Shown: piece after piece, positions 34,906 through 47,894 of the stretch | How positions within the stretch are numbered: the first letter of the stretch is position 1 | How the letters are laid out: every line of letters begins with the position of its first letter | NCBI RefSeq assembly: GCF_019393635.1 | Contig: NC_057861.1 | Location: forward strand, 191,348,026-191,412,025 | DNA: 64,000 nucleotides | Origin: Dromiciops gliroides | Lineage: Eukaryota; Chordata; Mammalia; Microbiotheria; Microbiotheriidae | Reading direction: 5' to 3' | Notes under the pieces: model-generated | The model's database searches: none | The model's input: the letters and a program-made list of their open reading frames with translations, nothing else | Told to the model about the DNA's origin: nothing | Program-made: the position numbers and the translations under genes

Positions 34906-35956
34906 CAGCAAAAATAAACACTACTTATACGCCTTAGCATTTCACAAGATAGGAACAAGTGAACTAATGAACATCAAACAGGCCGTTGAATTCTTTTTTA
35001 GTCACTTAGGTCTCTCTGAAGCACCTACTTTGGCCTTTTTATTTCTTTTCTTAAGAATAGAAAATTTGATGTTTTAAGGGATATACATCAGAGGAAAACA
35101 GATCTTAATTATATAATTAGAAAGTATCACTGTTTTATGACAAATTGAACAAAACGGGATGAGAAATATCAGTGGAAATTGAGAATGGAGAGCCTTTTGA
35201 ATGTAATCCACGAAATAAAAGGAGACACCTTAGAACAAGAAAAGCACAGATCTAGGTTTTGGTTGCATAAGATTGAAAGGAAATAGCATTTAGAATGATA
35301 GAATGTTAGAGATAGGAAAAACCTTTCAGATAGAGCATCTCATTTTACAGAAGAGGATATAGGACTGAGAGAAATGAGGTAACCTTCTCAAGGTTACACA
35401 TAATAGCATATAACTGGTACTAAAATCCAGGCCTCCTTTTCATATGGTGTGCTTTCTAATAGCATGCTGTGACCATCCAAAGCAATTAGGTTAAAATTCA
35501 CATATGTTGTAGAGCAAGGAATAGCTTCCTTTCCTCGATGTACCATAACATATAAATTAATCCTAGTGTTAAATTGTTTTCAGATATTGAAGCACTTTTA
35601 ATTCTAACCAGAAACAAAGTTTTATTTATTTTCAAATACTAATGCTGTGTTTGGCTACAGAAATCCAGATTTGGGTATGTCTTCTTTGAAGATAAGAACC
35701 ATTTATTTTTATATTTTCCCTTAATACCTACCTTCATTGCTATGCATAGAGTAGGAAATTAGTGAATGTTGTTAAGTGGTGGAATGAGACTTGCTGAGTA
35801 GAAAAGTGTATTCTTTCATTTTGAAATCTGCAAATTGGCTTCTGGCATCCCCATTAGGGGAATGATAGGAAAATCTTGGGAAAGATTTAAGGTTAGTGTT
35901 AACAGTTATTTTTTAAATGGAAAGTTCAAATAAAACTTTAAAAAAATGAAATGGAG
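34905..35956. other. Gene-free interval
   Basis: AT-rich DNA with only a MIR-like fragment at 35310. No conserved frame or RNA gene seen. Confidence 0.6.
35310..35470 (-). mobile_element. MIR-like SINE fragment
   Basis: TCTCATTTTACAGAAGAGGATATAGGACTGAGAG and TACTAAAATCCAGGCCTCC. Confidence 0.65.
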
Positions 35957-36100
35957 GGGGCAGCTAGGTGGCGCAGTGGATAGAGCACTGACCCTGGAGT
36001 CAGGAGGACCTGAGTTCAAATCCTGCCTCAGATACTTGATACTAGCTGTGTGACCCTGAGCAAGTCACTTAACCCCCATTGCCTCACTTAAAAAAAAAAA
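35957..36100 (+). mobile_element. tRNA-derived SINE (WSINE1-like)
   Basis: Full-length forward copy ending in poly-A. GAAATGGA flanks both sides. Confidence 0.94.
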
Positions 36101-36126
36101 GAAATGGAAATGTAGCATATCTGTTT

Positions 36127-36285
36127 TTTTGGTGTTTCTTGTCGGGGGGACTGGGCAATGGGGGTTAAGTGACTTGCTCAGGGTCACACAGCTAGTAAGT
36201 ATCAAGTATCTGAGGCAGGATTTGAACTCAGGTCCTCCTGAATCCAGGACCAGTGCTCTATCCACTGTGCCACCTAGCTGCCCCC
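36127..36285 (-). mobile_element. tRNA-derived SINE (WSINE1-like)
   Basis: Flanked by CATATCTGTTTTT. Makes a tail-to-tail pair with the copy at 35957. Confidence 0.95.
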
Positions 36286-36927
36286 ATATCTGTTTTTAAA
36301 ATTTCATTATTCATAGAGGCCTGAGTCCAGTTTTCTTGTGGTTATGATGAATCTGGAAATCTACCCCAATTTTGTAATATATTACCAGCATCATGCTGAC
36401 TATCGATAGTTTCTGTATCATTTCAAATAAAGGACAGATGTATACTTGATTTTTTCATTCTCATTTTTCCTTAAGTATTTTAGAGCCTGTTGAAGCATAT
36501 AGAAGAATATAGCATATGCTAAGAGAAACTAGTTTGATTGGCTCAGTGTTGCATTCTTTTGAAATGCTGAAAGAATTGATACTAGAGACTCTATTGAAGA
36601 GAATAATGAAATACTTGATGAATCAAGCAGTTCTGGGTCAGTACCAGGTACAGTACACAAGGCTTTGAAAAAGAAGCTAGAATTCAAGCATGATCTTGGA
36701 TTGGTAAGTATATTTTGCAATAATAAAATGTTTAAGTGGTAGGACTTTAATTGTTAATGATTTTTTCCAAGAGAATAACTTAACTGATGGCTAAAACATT
36801 GAAGAAACCAAAAAACTTAGTCAGCTTGATGGATAATGTGACTGACTCAGTTGATGCTTTCATTACCTTTGAATATATAAACTAAAGAAAATCTTCTGTC
36901 TTTTCATCCTATTTAAATATCTTTTTT

Positions 36928-37205
36928 TAGGTAGATGGAGTGGGGATACTTGAGTGTCTCTATCTTGCCCAGCCAGAAGTGCAGCAGCTATTACATGAGC
37001 TCTAACCTGCTCAGTTTTTTTCATCTGGGCCAGTTTGCCCCTCTTTAGGCAGCCTGGTAGTCTCCCCACTTTTGGGGGCTCCCTATATTGGTGCTAAGCT
37101 TAGTGAAACATACAGTAAGCTTCACTCACAACTCCCAAACTCAAGGTGTATTAGCCATAGCCTCCCCAGTAGCAGGGATTACAGGTGTGTGTTACCATGC
37201 CCAGC
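36928..37205 (-). pseudogene. RN7SLP: 7SL (SRP) RNA retropseudogene, near full length
   Basis: Read on the minus strand, the sequence starts GCTGGGCATGGTAACACACA and follows the 7SL RNA of the signal recognition particle from end to end. It shows the Alu-domain start with CTGTAATCCC, the central ACCAGGCTGCCTAAAGAGGGG block, and the 3' CTGCACTTCTGGCTGGGCAA block ending near the A-rich tail. A 10-bp target-site duplication, TAAATATCTT, flanks it at 36914-36923 and 37206-37215, with a short poly-T (poly-A on the minus strand) at the left. It carries many substitutions and a small insertion near the 3' end, so it is an old copy, not a functional gene. Confidence 0.9.
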
Positions 37206-37254
37206 TAAATATCTTCTTGGAAGAAGGGTATTGGAGCCAGAACTTGGGATTGAA

Positions 37255-37325
37255 TGTTGGTTCTGACACATACTACCTTGTGTGACCATGGGCAAGTCAC
37301 TGAACTTCTCTGGGCCTTAAGTTTC
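37255..37325 (+). mobile_element. MIR-like SINE fragment
   Basis: CTTGTGTGACCATGGGCAAGTCACTGAACTTCTCTGGGCCTTAAGTTTC. Confidence 0.72.
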
Positions 37326-37329
37326 TAAG

Positions 37330-38460
37330 AAACTCAAGTTTGGGTGGTGGTGTTTTTTTTAAGTTAATGTTACAGGTTGGTTTTTAAAAAATTAATGTGT
37401 TTTTTAAATTAATGAAAGAATTAAACCTAATTTCTTAAGTGCTTACTATATAGCAGGTATATATGCTAATTGATTAGGGTACAAATACAAAAATTGAGAT
37501 AGCCAGTGCCCACAAAGACCTTACATTTTAATAATGGCTAGCATTTATAAAGGAGTGGTAGCCAGGGAAGTTATAGAGATGGTGAATTAAACTATAAGGT
37601 TATAAACTGACACACCCTTTCCAGAAACAATGGTACTATTAATTTTATTATTGGAAGAGTGAGAGCTGGAAAGACAGCTTGGAGTATATCCAGAGTAGAT
37701 GGAAAATTGCAAAATGGCTTGGGCAGATAGCTGGATAGGATGTAAAAGTAAATTTAACATAAAAATTACAGATGAAATGTAATACACAGAAGGCTAAGAT
37801 GCCACTGTGAAAAAGTACACAGGATTCCAGCCCTGTAACATATATTCCAGCAATGATATTAAAAAAGCACCAAATCAAAAAATGAGAAAGAAATCCAAAA
37901 AGAATTTCAGGTCATGTGACCAATAAGATGGACTTTCTTTTATACCCAGGGCCCTTCAAAATTCTCCACAATTATAATTATGTGTAAGAGGTAAACAAAT
38001 TAAAGCTATCTCTACGGTCTAAGATACCAAAAACCCTAATGAGATAACAGCATGTTGAATTAGCAGCAGAGGAGAGTAATCCCTAATATGCTTACTCAAT
38101 ACCCTTTCTTCGACCACCTTCCACTCACTGGTAGGGTTATATTACCAGCCCCATGAACTTGTGTTCTGGGATTCACTCAACTATTCCATTGCTGATGCTG
38201 CGATCTCAACCAACAGAGCCCCCTGCCCTCACCACATCATTCTCTGGCAACAAACAACAGAACTTAACTGTGTGCTCCCCCAGTGGAGGTGGGGGTATAG
38301 GAAAGCAGACATATACTCAGCCTGGGGTGTCAGCCAGCACATATTCTATACTGTAGCAGTGCTCAGTTAGAAAACTAAAGAAGATTGGGACGTGGGACAG
38401 GGAACCAATAGGGGGGAGGAGAGGGAGAGAAGAGTGTGAGGAGGGAACAATGGAGTTTCA
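37330..38460. other. Gene-free interval
   Basis: No exon recognised. The right part (37870-38460) may be the 5' region of the old LINE-1 that follows, but I could not confirm this. Confidence 0.5.
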
Positions 38461-38997
38461 CCAGACCTTAAGGAAACAGGATTGATATCCAGTCGGGGCC
38501 AGTCCTTGTCCCCTAGAAATCAACTTGGGTCAGGGACTAAGGTTGGTAAACATTCCCCAGTATGGAGGGAGCTTTGAGGTCCAGCTCTCAGGATAATTTC
38601 TATTTAAGGGGAATGAGTCAGAAAATGACCCATAGGGGAATATGAGGGAAGACTGGAATTGCCAAACATCTTAAGAAGAAGAAAACTCAGTTTAAAAACC
38701 CTGAACATGAACAGATAAATCAACAGGGAATATATTAATAAAAAAACAGGAAATGACCTCCAGGACATCTAAGTGTACCCAGAATAAATATTGTAAGACA
38801 AATGAAAATGAGTTAACACACCTGATGGGGCAGAAGACCCTATGGATTGTCAAGAACTATAATAGGATGTTCCTAAATGGTTCTTGAGAAAAATGAGAAT
38901 CATGAAAGTAGAATTTATGGCCTGCACAGAAAAAATAATTGGCAAAATAGACAAACTTGAATCCATGGTGACAAGTCTCTCTAAGAAAATGAAAGAG

Positions 38998-39138
38998 AGG
39001 GGCAGCTAGGTGGTGCAGTGGATAGAGCACTGACCCTGGATTCAGGAGGGCCTGAGTTCAAATTCAGCCTCAGACACTTGACACTTACTAGCTATGTGAC
39101 CTTGGGCAAGTCACCTAACCCTCATTTCCCCGCAAAAA
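38998..39138 (+). mobile_element. tRNA-derived SINE inside old LINE-1
   Basis: Target duplication AAGAAAATGAAAGAG. Confidence 0.95.
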
Positions 39139-39830
39139 AGAAAAGAAAATGAAAGAGAACAATTAATAGGTAATGTAAATACACAAAAGTAGTAGAAGAG
39201 AAGCAAAAAGTAATAATGCTAAAATAATTGGTCTCCACACAAGTAAAACATGTCAATCTCAAAGACAGTATATAGAGACAAATTAAGGGTCATAGGTCTC
39301 CCAGAAGACTATAACAACAACAACAACAACAAAATCTTGAAAAAACTTGTTTACTTTAATGCAAGAAAAAAGAAAACTGCTTCAAACTTCTGAATATAGA
39401 AAACAAAGTGCCAATTTAGGAAAGGTCTTCAAATACAAAGTAAAGGAAATTTGAATAACACAAGATCATTTTATACCTACCAGAAATTGCAAGAGGGAAT
39501 GGAACAATGTGTTTTGAAGAGCAAAGGAGTTCAAGGCATAACCCAAAGTCACATATCCTATAACTTAAGCCTCATCAAGGAAAATAATGGTTATGAAATT
39601 AAAAGATAGGCATTTGGGGCATTTCTACAAAGAAATCAAGATCTGAACAGTTAATTTGCTTTGCAGATACCCCAGGTAACAAAAAACAAGAAAAAGCAAT
39701 AAATATAATAGCCACAGAAAGCATGAATAATGAAATAAATTAACCCCATTAAAAAAATCTAGAAGACAAAATAATAACGGAAGGCTCATCAAGAGATTTC
39801 TTTCTAAAAGAATAAGGGTAGGGGCAGCTA

Positions 39831-39967
39831 GGTGGTGCAGTGGATAGAGCACCGGCCCTGGATTCAGGAGAACCTGAGTTCAAATCTGGCCTCAGAGACT
39901 TAACACTTACTAGCTGTGTGACCCTGGGCAAGTCACTTAATCCCAATTGCCTCACCAAAAAAAAACC
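39831..39967 (+). mobile_element. tRNA-derived SINE inside old LINE-1
   Basis: Target duplication AAAAGAATAAGGGTA. Confidence 0.95.
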
Positions 39968-40923
39968 AAAAGAATAAGGGTACAAGTGGAGTTTAAATAG
40001 AAGAATGGATGGAGGAACAGGCCTGAAATACCATAGATTAAACCTATAGTACCCTACCTTCAGGTGAATCAGTGTCTTTGGTGGGATTAAACTGCAGAAT
40101 GGAGAAGAGGAGGGGGTGAGGGTGTATAAAAGGAGAAAGAGGAGAAAGAAAATAGAGGGAACTGTGTGATATACCCTAATCAAGCCAATGGTTGTAGTTT
40201 CTTAGTAATAGGGGGCAGGACTGTGAGAGAATGGATAGAGGTGACAAAGGAAGGGATTGAAACAGAGGATTGAAAAGGCAACATCTTGTAGTGGTGGTGA
40301 TTGGGGGGGGGGTTCCCTGCTAAAGAACAACTCCCAAAGGAGAGGAGAGACATTCTTTAGTAGGAGATGGGGGCCTAAGTGGGTATAATCTGCAGACATT
40401 TGGTGTTTAGAGACAACTGTTTCTGAGAGAATGTTGTGTCTCTATAGACAAGACCCTACCTCAGAAGAAGGGGAATGAGGATTCCTTTGAACGATTAACA
40501 TCTAGAAGGATGAGGTTTGAACTCAGAGAATTCCTGGCAATGGGAAAGAAAATGGGAGGGCAGGTAGAAACAACTGCATAATCAGGTACATAGAAACTTT
40601 TCTACCATGTGGCAGTATTTCTCTCCCCTCCATCTCTGGCAGAGTAAGGGACTGCTGATAATGGGGGAAGAGCATAGCAAGATGGACAAGGCAACAAAAT
40701 ACAAGCTTTTAGAAGGAACTTAAAATAGATAATTTAGAAGCTTTAATTCCATGAGGAATACAAAGACTAAAGAAGGAATAAATAAGACATAAAGATTATG
40801 AAGCAAAGGGAAGGATAAAAGAAGAGAATGAGGAAAAGAAATTACTTTTAGAACAAGGTACAGAAAAAAAACACTTTAAGATGAAGAAGAGAAGGTCAGT
40901 TATACTCAAAAGTTAAGTAAAGC

Positions 40924-41076
40924 TCTTTCTTTTTTTTTAAAGTGAGGCAATTGGGGTTAAGTGACTTGCCCAGGGTCACACAGCTAGTAAGTGTTAAGTG
41001 TCTGAGGTTGGATTTGAACTTGGGTACTCCTGACTCCAGGGCTGGTGCTCTATCCACTGTGCCACCTAGCTGCCCC
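40924..41076 (-). mobile_element. tRNA-derived SINE inside old LINE-1
   Basis: Reverse copy from TTTTTTTTAAAGTGAGGC to CACCTAGCTGCCCC. Confidence 0.93.
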
Positions 41077-42171
41077 AAAGAAAACTCTTAAACTAGGGTA
41101 AAGGGTGACAAACAAGAGGAAACTTGAGGCTATGGGGAAGAGGGCTGTGAGAAAAGGATTACCTTAAAGTAGATTAAACAAAAATAACAAAAAATCTTCA
41201 ATTTTATAGACAAATGGAAGAATATATAAACCTAGCTCTTATAACTTTAATTGTGATTGGATTAAATCCAATTGAAGAAAGTGACAAATTGGGCAAGAGC
41301 ATAAAACCCCACAATCTGTTGCTTAGACAAAACTTATCTAAAAAGCAAAGACATATACAATAAAAATGATGAACTGGAACAAAATTTACTATGAATCACA
41401 TTAATTTTTAAAAAGCTAGGAACTACAGGCGTGCTATCAGACAAAATAAAACCAAGTGCAATATAAAAAGATGGGAGAAGTATAGACAACAAACTAACAT
41501 CAGTAGTAAATATATATACTCCATATGCCTTGGTATCTAAATTCATAAAGGAAAAATTAACTATATTCCAAGAAGACATAGATAGTAATACAATAATAGC
41601 AAGAGACTTTTAATGACCCTCTCAGTTTTTGACAAATCTCAAGGAAAGATAATAAAAGAAAAAGTTAGAGTGAAGAGATTTATGGCATCTTTTATATGGA
41701 CAACAATGAAAAATATATAAACGTGTGTGTTACAGGGCAAAATGAAATAAAATTAATAATTAGTTTAGGGAGCAACAACAAAAGACAGAATCAAATGGAC
41801 ACAACTCACTCAATATTTAGGATTTCATTGTTCAGAACAAATCAGAAACAGTGATTTATGAAAAAAATTAAAATGATGAAACATACCAAAATTTCTGTGT
41901 TGCCTTAAAGGAAAATTATAACCCTACAAACATATATTAATAGAATTAAAAAGGAGACATTTAATGAACTGAATATACATTTTTATAAATTAGAAAGCCT
42001 ACAAATAAACTTAAAATAAGCACAGAAGAGGAAATATTGAAAATTCAAAATGAAGTAGATAAATTAGAAAGCAAAAAGATTATAGAAGTAAAACTGAAAG
42101 CTGGTTCTTTGAAAAGACTAGTGTAACGAACAGACCTTTGGCCAATTTGATTAGAAAGAAGGCAGAGGGAA

Positions 42172-42318
42172 GCTAGGTGGTGCAGTGGATAGAGCACCGG
42201 CCCTGGAGTCAGGAGGAGCTGAGTTCAAATCCAGTCTCAGATACTTGACCCTTACTAGCTGTGTGACCCTGGGCAAGTCACTTAACCCCAATTGCCTCAC
42301 CAAAAACCCCAAACAAAA
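42172..42318 (+). mobile_element. tRNA-derived SINE inside old LINE-1
   Basis: Slightly altered 5' end (GGGAAGCTAGGTGG). AAGGCAGA flanks both sides. Confidence 0.93.
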
Positions 42319-43407
42319 ACCAAACAAACAAAAAGGCAGAAAATCAGATCAACAAAATAGCAAAGAACAAGATACAATCAGCAACACAAGAGGAAATAAA
42401 ATAATTATCTGAACCTACTATTCCCAATTATGTACTAACAAAAATTCAAGAAGAGAAAGGCATATTTTCAAAAATAGAAAATACCCAAATTAATAGATGA
42501 TCTTACATAATCCATTTTTTTTAAAAAAAGGAAATAGAACTGTTACATAGATTACAGGGATTCATCCAAGAAATCATTTAATCATGACCAAGATTTATAC
42601 CAAGTATGTAAGGATGGGTCAACATTTGGAAATAAAACATAATTAATTATATTAAAAACCACAGTATCCAAAAATCACATCAATAGATGAAGAAAAAGCC
42701 TTTGAGAAAATAAAACATTTGTTTACCCCAAAAGCCTACAAAATATAATCATGGAAGGACTTTTTAAAAATAGAATGAAATCTCTCTAAATGGGGTTACA
42801 CTAGAAGCTTTCCTAATAATACGGCAATGGTGTCCACTCTGCTATTAATAGATATGTTCTTGAAATGCTAGCATTAACAATAAGATGAGAAAGAAATTAA
42901 AGTTACAAAGACAGGCAAGGAGGAGATTTAAAATATTAGAATATCCTAGGGAATCAGCAAAGATACTAATTGAGACAATAGCTTCAATAAAGGTCCAAAC
43001 TAGAAAATAAATTTTCAAAATAACCAGCCTTTCTCTCTTAGAATGATAAAATACACCAAAGCATACAAAATGTATGTAGATTAAATTATAAAATGCTCCT
43101 TTAAAAATAAGGAATAATTTAAATAACTGGAGGAATATTCAGTGCTCATGGCAGGGCCATGCACATGTAATAAAAATGATCAGTTTACAGTTTTAATGCT
43201 ATGCCAATGAAACTATCAAACAACATTTTATGGAGCTCAGTAAAATAACAAAATATATTTATAGAAGCAAAAGCTCTAGAATATCAAGGAAAATAATGGG
43301 AAAAAATGGTAAAGATGAAAGGCAAATAGCACTTCCAGATGTCAAGCTATATATTACAAAGCAGCAGTTGTCAAAATCAATTGGTATTGGCTAAAGAATA
43401 GAAAGGC

Positions 43408-43552
43408 CGGGGGCAGCTAGGTGGCGCAGTGGATAGAGCACCGGCCCTGGAGTCAGGAGTACCTGAGTTCAAATCTGGCCTTAGACACTTAACACTTACT
43501 AGCTGTGTGACCCTGGGCAAGTCACTTAACCCCAATTGCCTCACTTAAAAAA
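43408..43552 (+). mobile_element. tRNA-derived SINE inside old LINE-1
   Basis: Close to consensus (GGGGCAGCTAGGTGGCGCAG). AAAGGCC flanks both sides. Confidence 0.95.
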
Positions 43553-44774
43553 AAATATAAAGGCCAATCAATGGAATAGACTGGACAAGGAAGAATCAGA
43601 AATCATGGAACACGATCCAATGCTCAGTAAACTGGAAAATATAAATTTCTTTGGTCAAAGGATATGAACAGGCAGTTTTTAGACAAAGAAGTCAAAGCTA
43701 TCTATAGTCATATGAAAAAATGCTCTAAATCACTATTGATCAGAGAAATGCAAATTAAAACAATTCTGAGGTACCACTTCACACCTATCAGAATGGAAGA
43801 TATAACAAAAAAGGAAAATCTTGGATGTTGGAGGGGATGTGGGAAAACTCAGATGCAGTTATGAACTGATCCAACCATTCTGGAGAGCAATTTGGAACTA
43901 TGCCCAAATGGCTATAGAACTATGCATACCCTTTGATCCAGCCATACCACTGCTACATTTATATCCCAAAGACATCTCCAAAAAGAGAAAAAGACCTATT
44001 TGTATAAAAATATTTCTAGCAGCTTTCTGTGGTGGCTAAGAATTGGAAATAAAAGGAATGCCCAATAGTAGCTGAACAAGCTGTGGTATATGATGGTGCT
44101 GGAATATTATTGTATTATAAGAAATGATGAGCAGGATAATTTCAGAAAGGCCTGGAAAGATTTGTATGAACTGATGTATAGTGAAGTAAGCAGAACCAGG
44201 AGAATATTGTGCCATGAAAGCAATATTGTTTGATGAAGAACTGTGAGTGACTTAACTATTCTTAGCAATACCATTGTATTATTGTATTATATTGGATCGT
44301 TATCCAAGACAGTCCCAAAGACCTAATGATAAAGCATACTATCCACCTCCAAAGAAAGAACTGACATTCATTGAACGCAGACTGAAGCATGCTGTTTTTC
44401 ACTTTAGTTCTTTCATGTTTTTCTTTTATTTAAGTTTTCTTATACAAAATGACTAATGTAGAAATGTTTTACATAATTGCACATGTATAACCTATATCTT
44501 ATTGCTTACTGCCTCAGGGAGGGGGGAGGGGGGAGGGGAGAAGAGATATAATTTGTAACTCAAAACTTTAAATAAAAATGTTTATTATCCATAAAAAATA
44601 TCTTAAATAATTCTTGTTTGATTAATAAAACACATCTATATACATTCATACACACATATATACATATACATACACATATGTCTTCATTCTATGTCTTGGC
44701 TAACAAACCCTGATCTGAGAAATATGATGTATGACAATATGTATACCTATTGTGTTGTTTAAAATCTAAATTTT

Positions 44775-44930
44775 GGGGGGGCGGCTAGGTGGTGCAGTGG
44801 ATAAAGCACCGGCCCTGGATTCAGGAGTACCTGAGTTCAAATCCGGCCTCAGACACTTGACACTTACTAGCTGTGTGACCCTGGGCAAGTCACTTAACCC
44901 CTATTGCCCCGCAAAAAAAAAATAAATAAA
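44775..44930 (+). mobile_element. tRNA-derived SINE (WSINE1-like)
   Basis: Tail (AAAT)n. Target duplication AAATCTAAATTTT. Confidence 0.94.
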
Positions 44931-44944
44931 TAAATCTAAATTTT

Positions 44945-45592
44945 GGGTTCTAATCTGCCCCCCCAGTCTTGGGGGGAAGCTGACTAAAATCACTGATAAA
45001 TTCAACAAGAGTTTAGGCTTTTAAAGATTTATTAAAATAAATATATGAATGTATGAGTGTGTGTGTATATATATATATAAATATATAAAATAAGTTAGTG
45101 AAGAGAGAGAGATTGAGAACAGATTCCTTATAGCATGGAAATCCTAGCTCAGATCTATTTCGGTATAGCCAGAGAGAAAGAAAGCAATTAATTTCCTTTC
45201 CTAGCAGCCCATGTGAAATCTCTCACCACCAAGTCGGTGTCCTAACAATTCTCCATCTGCCACCATGCTCATTTCCCAGACAAAAAGAGGCCGATCCTCA
45301 ATGACTTCTCCCAGAAGCTGTCTGTGAAACAGGAAGCAGGGCTGTCCACACACACCGCTCCAAGCTAATTGGCTGGTAGCTCTGATTGACAAGTCCCACA
45401 GGTGGTTCTATAGATGTAACTTCTGGACACTAAAGTCACATGGTCTCTAAATCACATGCTTTCTCCTCATAGCAGAGCTTCCCTACAGTATCTCTCCAGA
45501 AGGGGGTGCAACTCCAATTCTCACAGTCCAGTTGTGTCTCCCCCCACCCCCGTGCTTTGTTAAGAAACATTGTTTCCTTAATGAAACAGTAA
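44945..45592 (-). mobile_element. Possible LTR, antisense
   Basis: Minus-strand reading starts TGTTACTGTTTC at 45592 and contains an AATAAA-like run near 45030 followed by CCTAAACTCTTGTTGAATTTATCAGTG, as in LTR R/U5 regions. No flanking duplication was found, so this is tentative. Confidence 0.35.
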
Positions 45593-45859
45593 CATTACAG
45601 ATGTTTATGACTAAGTAAAGGGAATGAAAAGAGAGAAAAAGAAATTGAGCAATGCATTGACAAAGGCTGAAGGGGGCACTCCCCTATTAGCAGGTGGATA
45701 TTACAAACATAAAAACTAAAGGGGAGTGCCTCCCTTTAGTAAGTGGACATTATAAACAGTGTATACAATATGGAAAAGGAAAACAGGGAAATATCCATTT
45801 AAGTCATATGTGTGGACACATGTACACACATGGTTGTTCCAAAAGTCTTAATATAGTTT

Positions 45860-46480
45860 AAAGCCATGACCAAAAAAACTCATGACACCATATTTCAAGA
45901 AATCATTCAGATTTATCAGAACCAAAGGGCAAAGTAAAAATAAAAAGTGCCCACAGGTTACCTCCTGAAAGAAACTCCAATATGAAAACTTCCAGGAATG
46001 TCATAGCCAAAATCCAGAGCTTTCAAATCAAAGAAAAAGTATTGAAAGTAGCCAGAAATAAAGAATTAAAATATTATGGAATTAGTCAGAATTACATAAT
46101 ACTTGGCAACAACTACTTTAAAGGGGAGGAAACCCTGCAATACATTACACTAAATGGTAAAAGATAAAGGCTTATAACCAATCATTCATTTTGCATGATT
46201 AGCATAATTCTTTGGGGGGAAATGGACCTTTAATGGCATAGGGCACTTTCAGGTATTCTTGGTGAAACACAAAGAATGGTGAGCACAAGAATCAGAATAA
46301 ATCTAGAAAGAGTAATAGATTTGAGCAATTGGAAAAGATTAGACAATAATGGTATGCTTACATTTTAATAGTTGGGAAGAAGATGAGTGATGTCAGCATC
46401 ACAATATCTTCAGGGGTCACAGGGAAATAAGATAAACAGACTGGTTGTAGTTTTGTTTGGTGTTGACAGTCTTAAGAAAT
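45860..46480 (+). mobile_element. Old LINE-1 fragment (ORF1-side)
   Basis: CATATTTCAAGAAATCATTCAGATTTATCAGAACCAAAGGGCAAAG and the following blocks match 18395-18720 in the same order. Confidence 0.65.
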
Positions 46481-46811
46481 AGGAGGAAGAAAGCTATAAA
46501 CTGGTGGGTAGGAGGGGAATGAATGATGAAGAAAGAGGTGGATCTATATAAGGTACACAATATGTAAAAGTGGAAAAAAAGGGGAATGGGTAACACCTGA
46601 ACCTCATTGTTATCTGAACCAAAGAGGATTGAACACATGCATGCACACAGATACACATGCTTGAACGCACACACACACACACAGAGTCTATTATACTAAT
46701 ACGTCAAATTCAACTGACTTCCAATCTACATAACCAACTCTAATCTTAGATCACTAATTACCTAGTAGACATTTTAAAGTGAAAGTCTTGGAGATATCTT
46801 AAACTCATAAT

Positions 46812-46964
46812 GTTTACTTTTTTTTTTTTTGCTGGTCAGTGAGGGTTAAGTGACTTGCCCAGGGTCACACAGCTAGTACGTGTTAAATGTCTGAGGCTGG
46901 ATTTGAACCTGGGTCCTCCTGAATCCAGGGCCAGTGCTTTATCCACTGCATCACCTAGCTGCCC
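46812..46964 (-). mobile_element. tRNA-derived SINE (WSINE1-like)
   Basis: Target duplication AAACTCATAATGTTTA. Confidence 0.95.
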
Positions 46965-47029
46965 TAAACTCATAATGTTTAAAACTGAACTCAATATCTT
47001 TGCCCCTAAATCCTTCTCTTTTCCAAACT

Positions 47030-47890
47030 TACCCATTTCTGTCTAATGCATCACTATCCTTCTAATGTCTCAGGTTCATAATTTTGACATCCTGAACTAT
47101 TTTCCTTCACCCTATATATTTAATCAGTTGCTAAATCTTGTTGTTTCTGCCTTCATTTTTTCAAATCTGATCCCTTCTCATTCATACAATTCAGACCATC
47201 ATTTCTTGCCTAGATTATTACAACAGCCTCCTAATTGGTGTCCCTGCCAGGAGTCACTCATTATTCCAACAAGACTACGTACTTACATCAAAGTATTTTC
47301 CTTAAGTGCAGAGTTCACCCTAAAACTCCCTTACTCAACCAATTAAAGTGGCTTCCTATTGTGCCTAGGATAAATATTGGAGCAGCTAGGTGACAGTGGA
47401 TAGAGCACTGAGCTTGAAGTCAGGAGGACCTGCGTTCAAATTTGATCTGAGACACCAGCTATGTGACCCTGGGCAAGTCACTTAACTTTGATTGGCTCAA
47501 ACATCTGGGACCATCTCTAGTCATCCTGATGTATCTTGCCACTGGACTCAGATGGCTCTGGAAGAGAGAGTGAGGCTGGTGACTTTGCACAGCCCTCTCT
47601 CACTTAAATCCAATTCATTGCAAGTCATGACATCACCTCCCAGGGTCACGGTCCTCTTGGAGAATGAAGGGCAAACAACAAGATAAAATATGAATTCCTC
47701 TGTTTAGCCTTTAAAGACCTACACAACAGGCCCCGATCTATCTTTGTAACCTTATTAGATATTATTCCTCATCCTTTATTTTGTAATCTAATCCAACCAG
47801 CTTCCTCTCTGTTCCTTATATACAAAACTCCCATCACCCCTGCTTGGGATTCACTCTATCCTTACATTCTCCTCATAGAGTTTCCTTTAA
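47030..47890 (+). mobile_element. CR1/L2-clade LINE fragment, split by a SINE
   Basis: TGCCTAGATTATTACAACAGCCTCCTAATTGGTGTCCCTGCC encodes the L-D-Y-x-N-S-L-L block of the C-terminal RT region. The element resumes after the SINE at 47684 (CTTTAAAGACCTACACAACAGGCCCC). Confidence 0.7.
47380..47683 (+). mobile_element. SINE, third family
   Basis: GCAGCTAGGTGACAGTGGATAG head; ACTCAGATGGCTCTGGAAGAGAGAGTGAGGCTGGTGAC middle; CATGACATCACCTCCCAGGGTCACGGTCC and AACAACAAG tail. It splits a CR1/L2 fragment. Confidence 0.9.
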
Positions 47891-47894
47891 GCTA

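Larger units (their letters stand above)
38460..44595 (+). mobile_element. Old near full-length LINE-1 (fragmented)
   Basis: Lys/Glu-rich ORF1-like sequence at 38700-39700 is followed by ORF2 fragments (41170 onward). The conserved 3' half starts at 43650 (GTCAAAGGATATGAACAGGCAGT, ATCCAACCATTCTGGAGAGCAATTTGGA), and a 3' UTR with GGGGGGAGGGG runs to 44595. SINEs at 38998, 39831, 40924, 42172 and 43408 interrupt it. Several frameshifts and stops make it inactive. Confidence 0.75.

Noticed and set aside
45201..45392. Minus-strand 63-residue frame
   Set aside because: No family resemblance; it lies inside a possible LTR and is likely chance.
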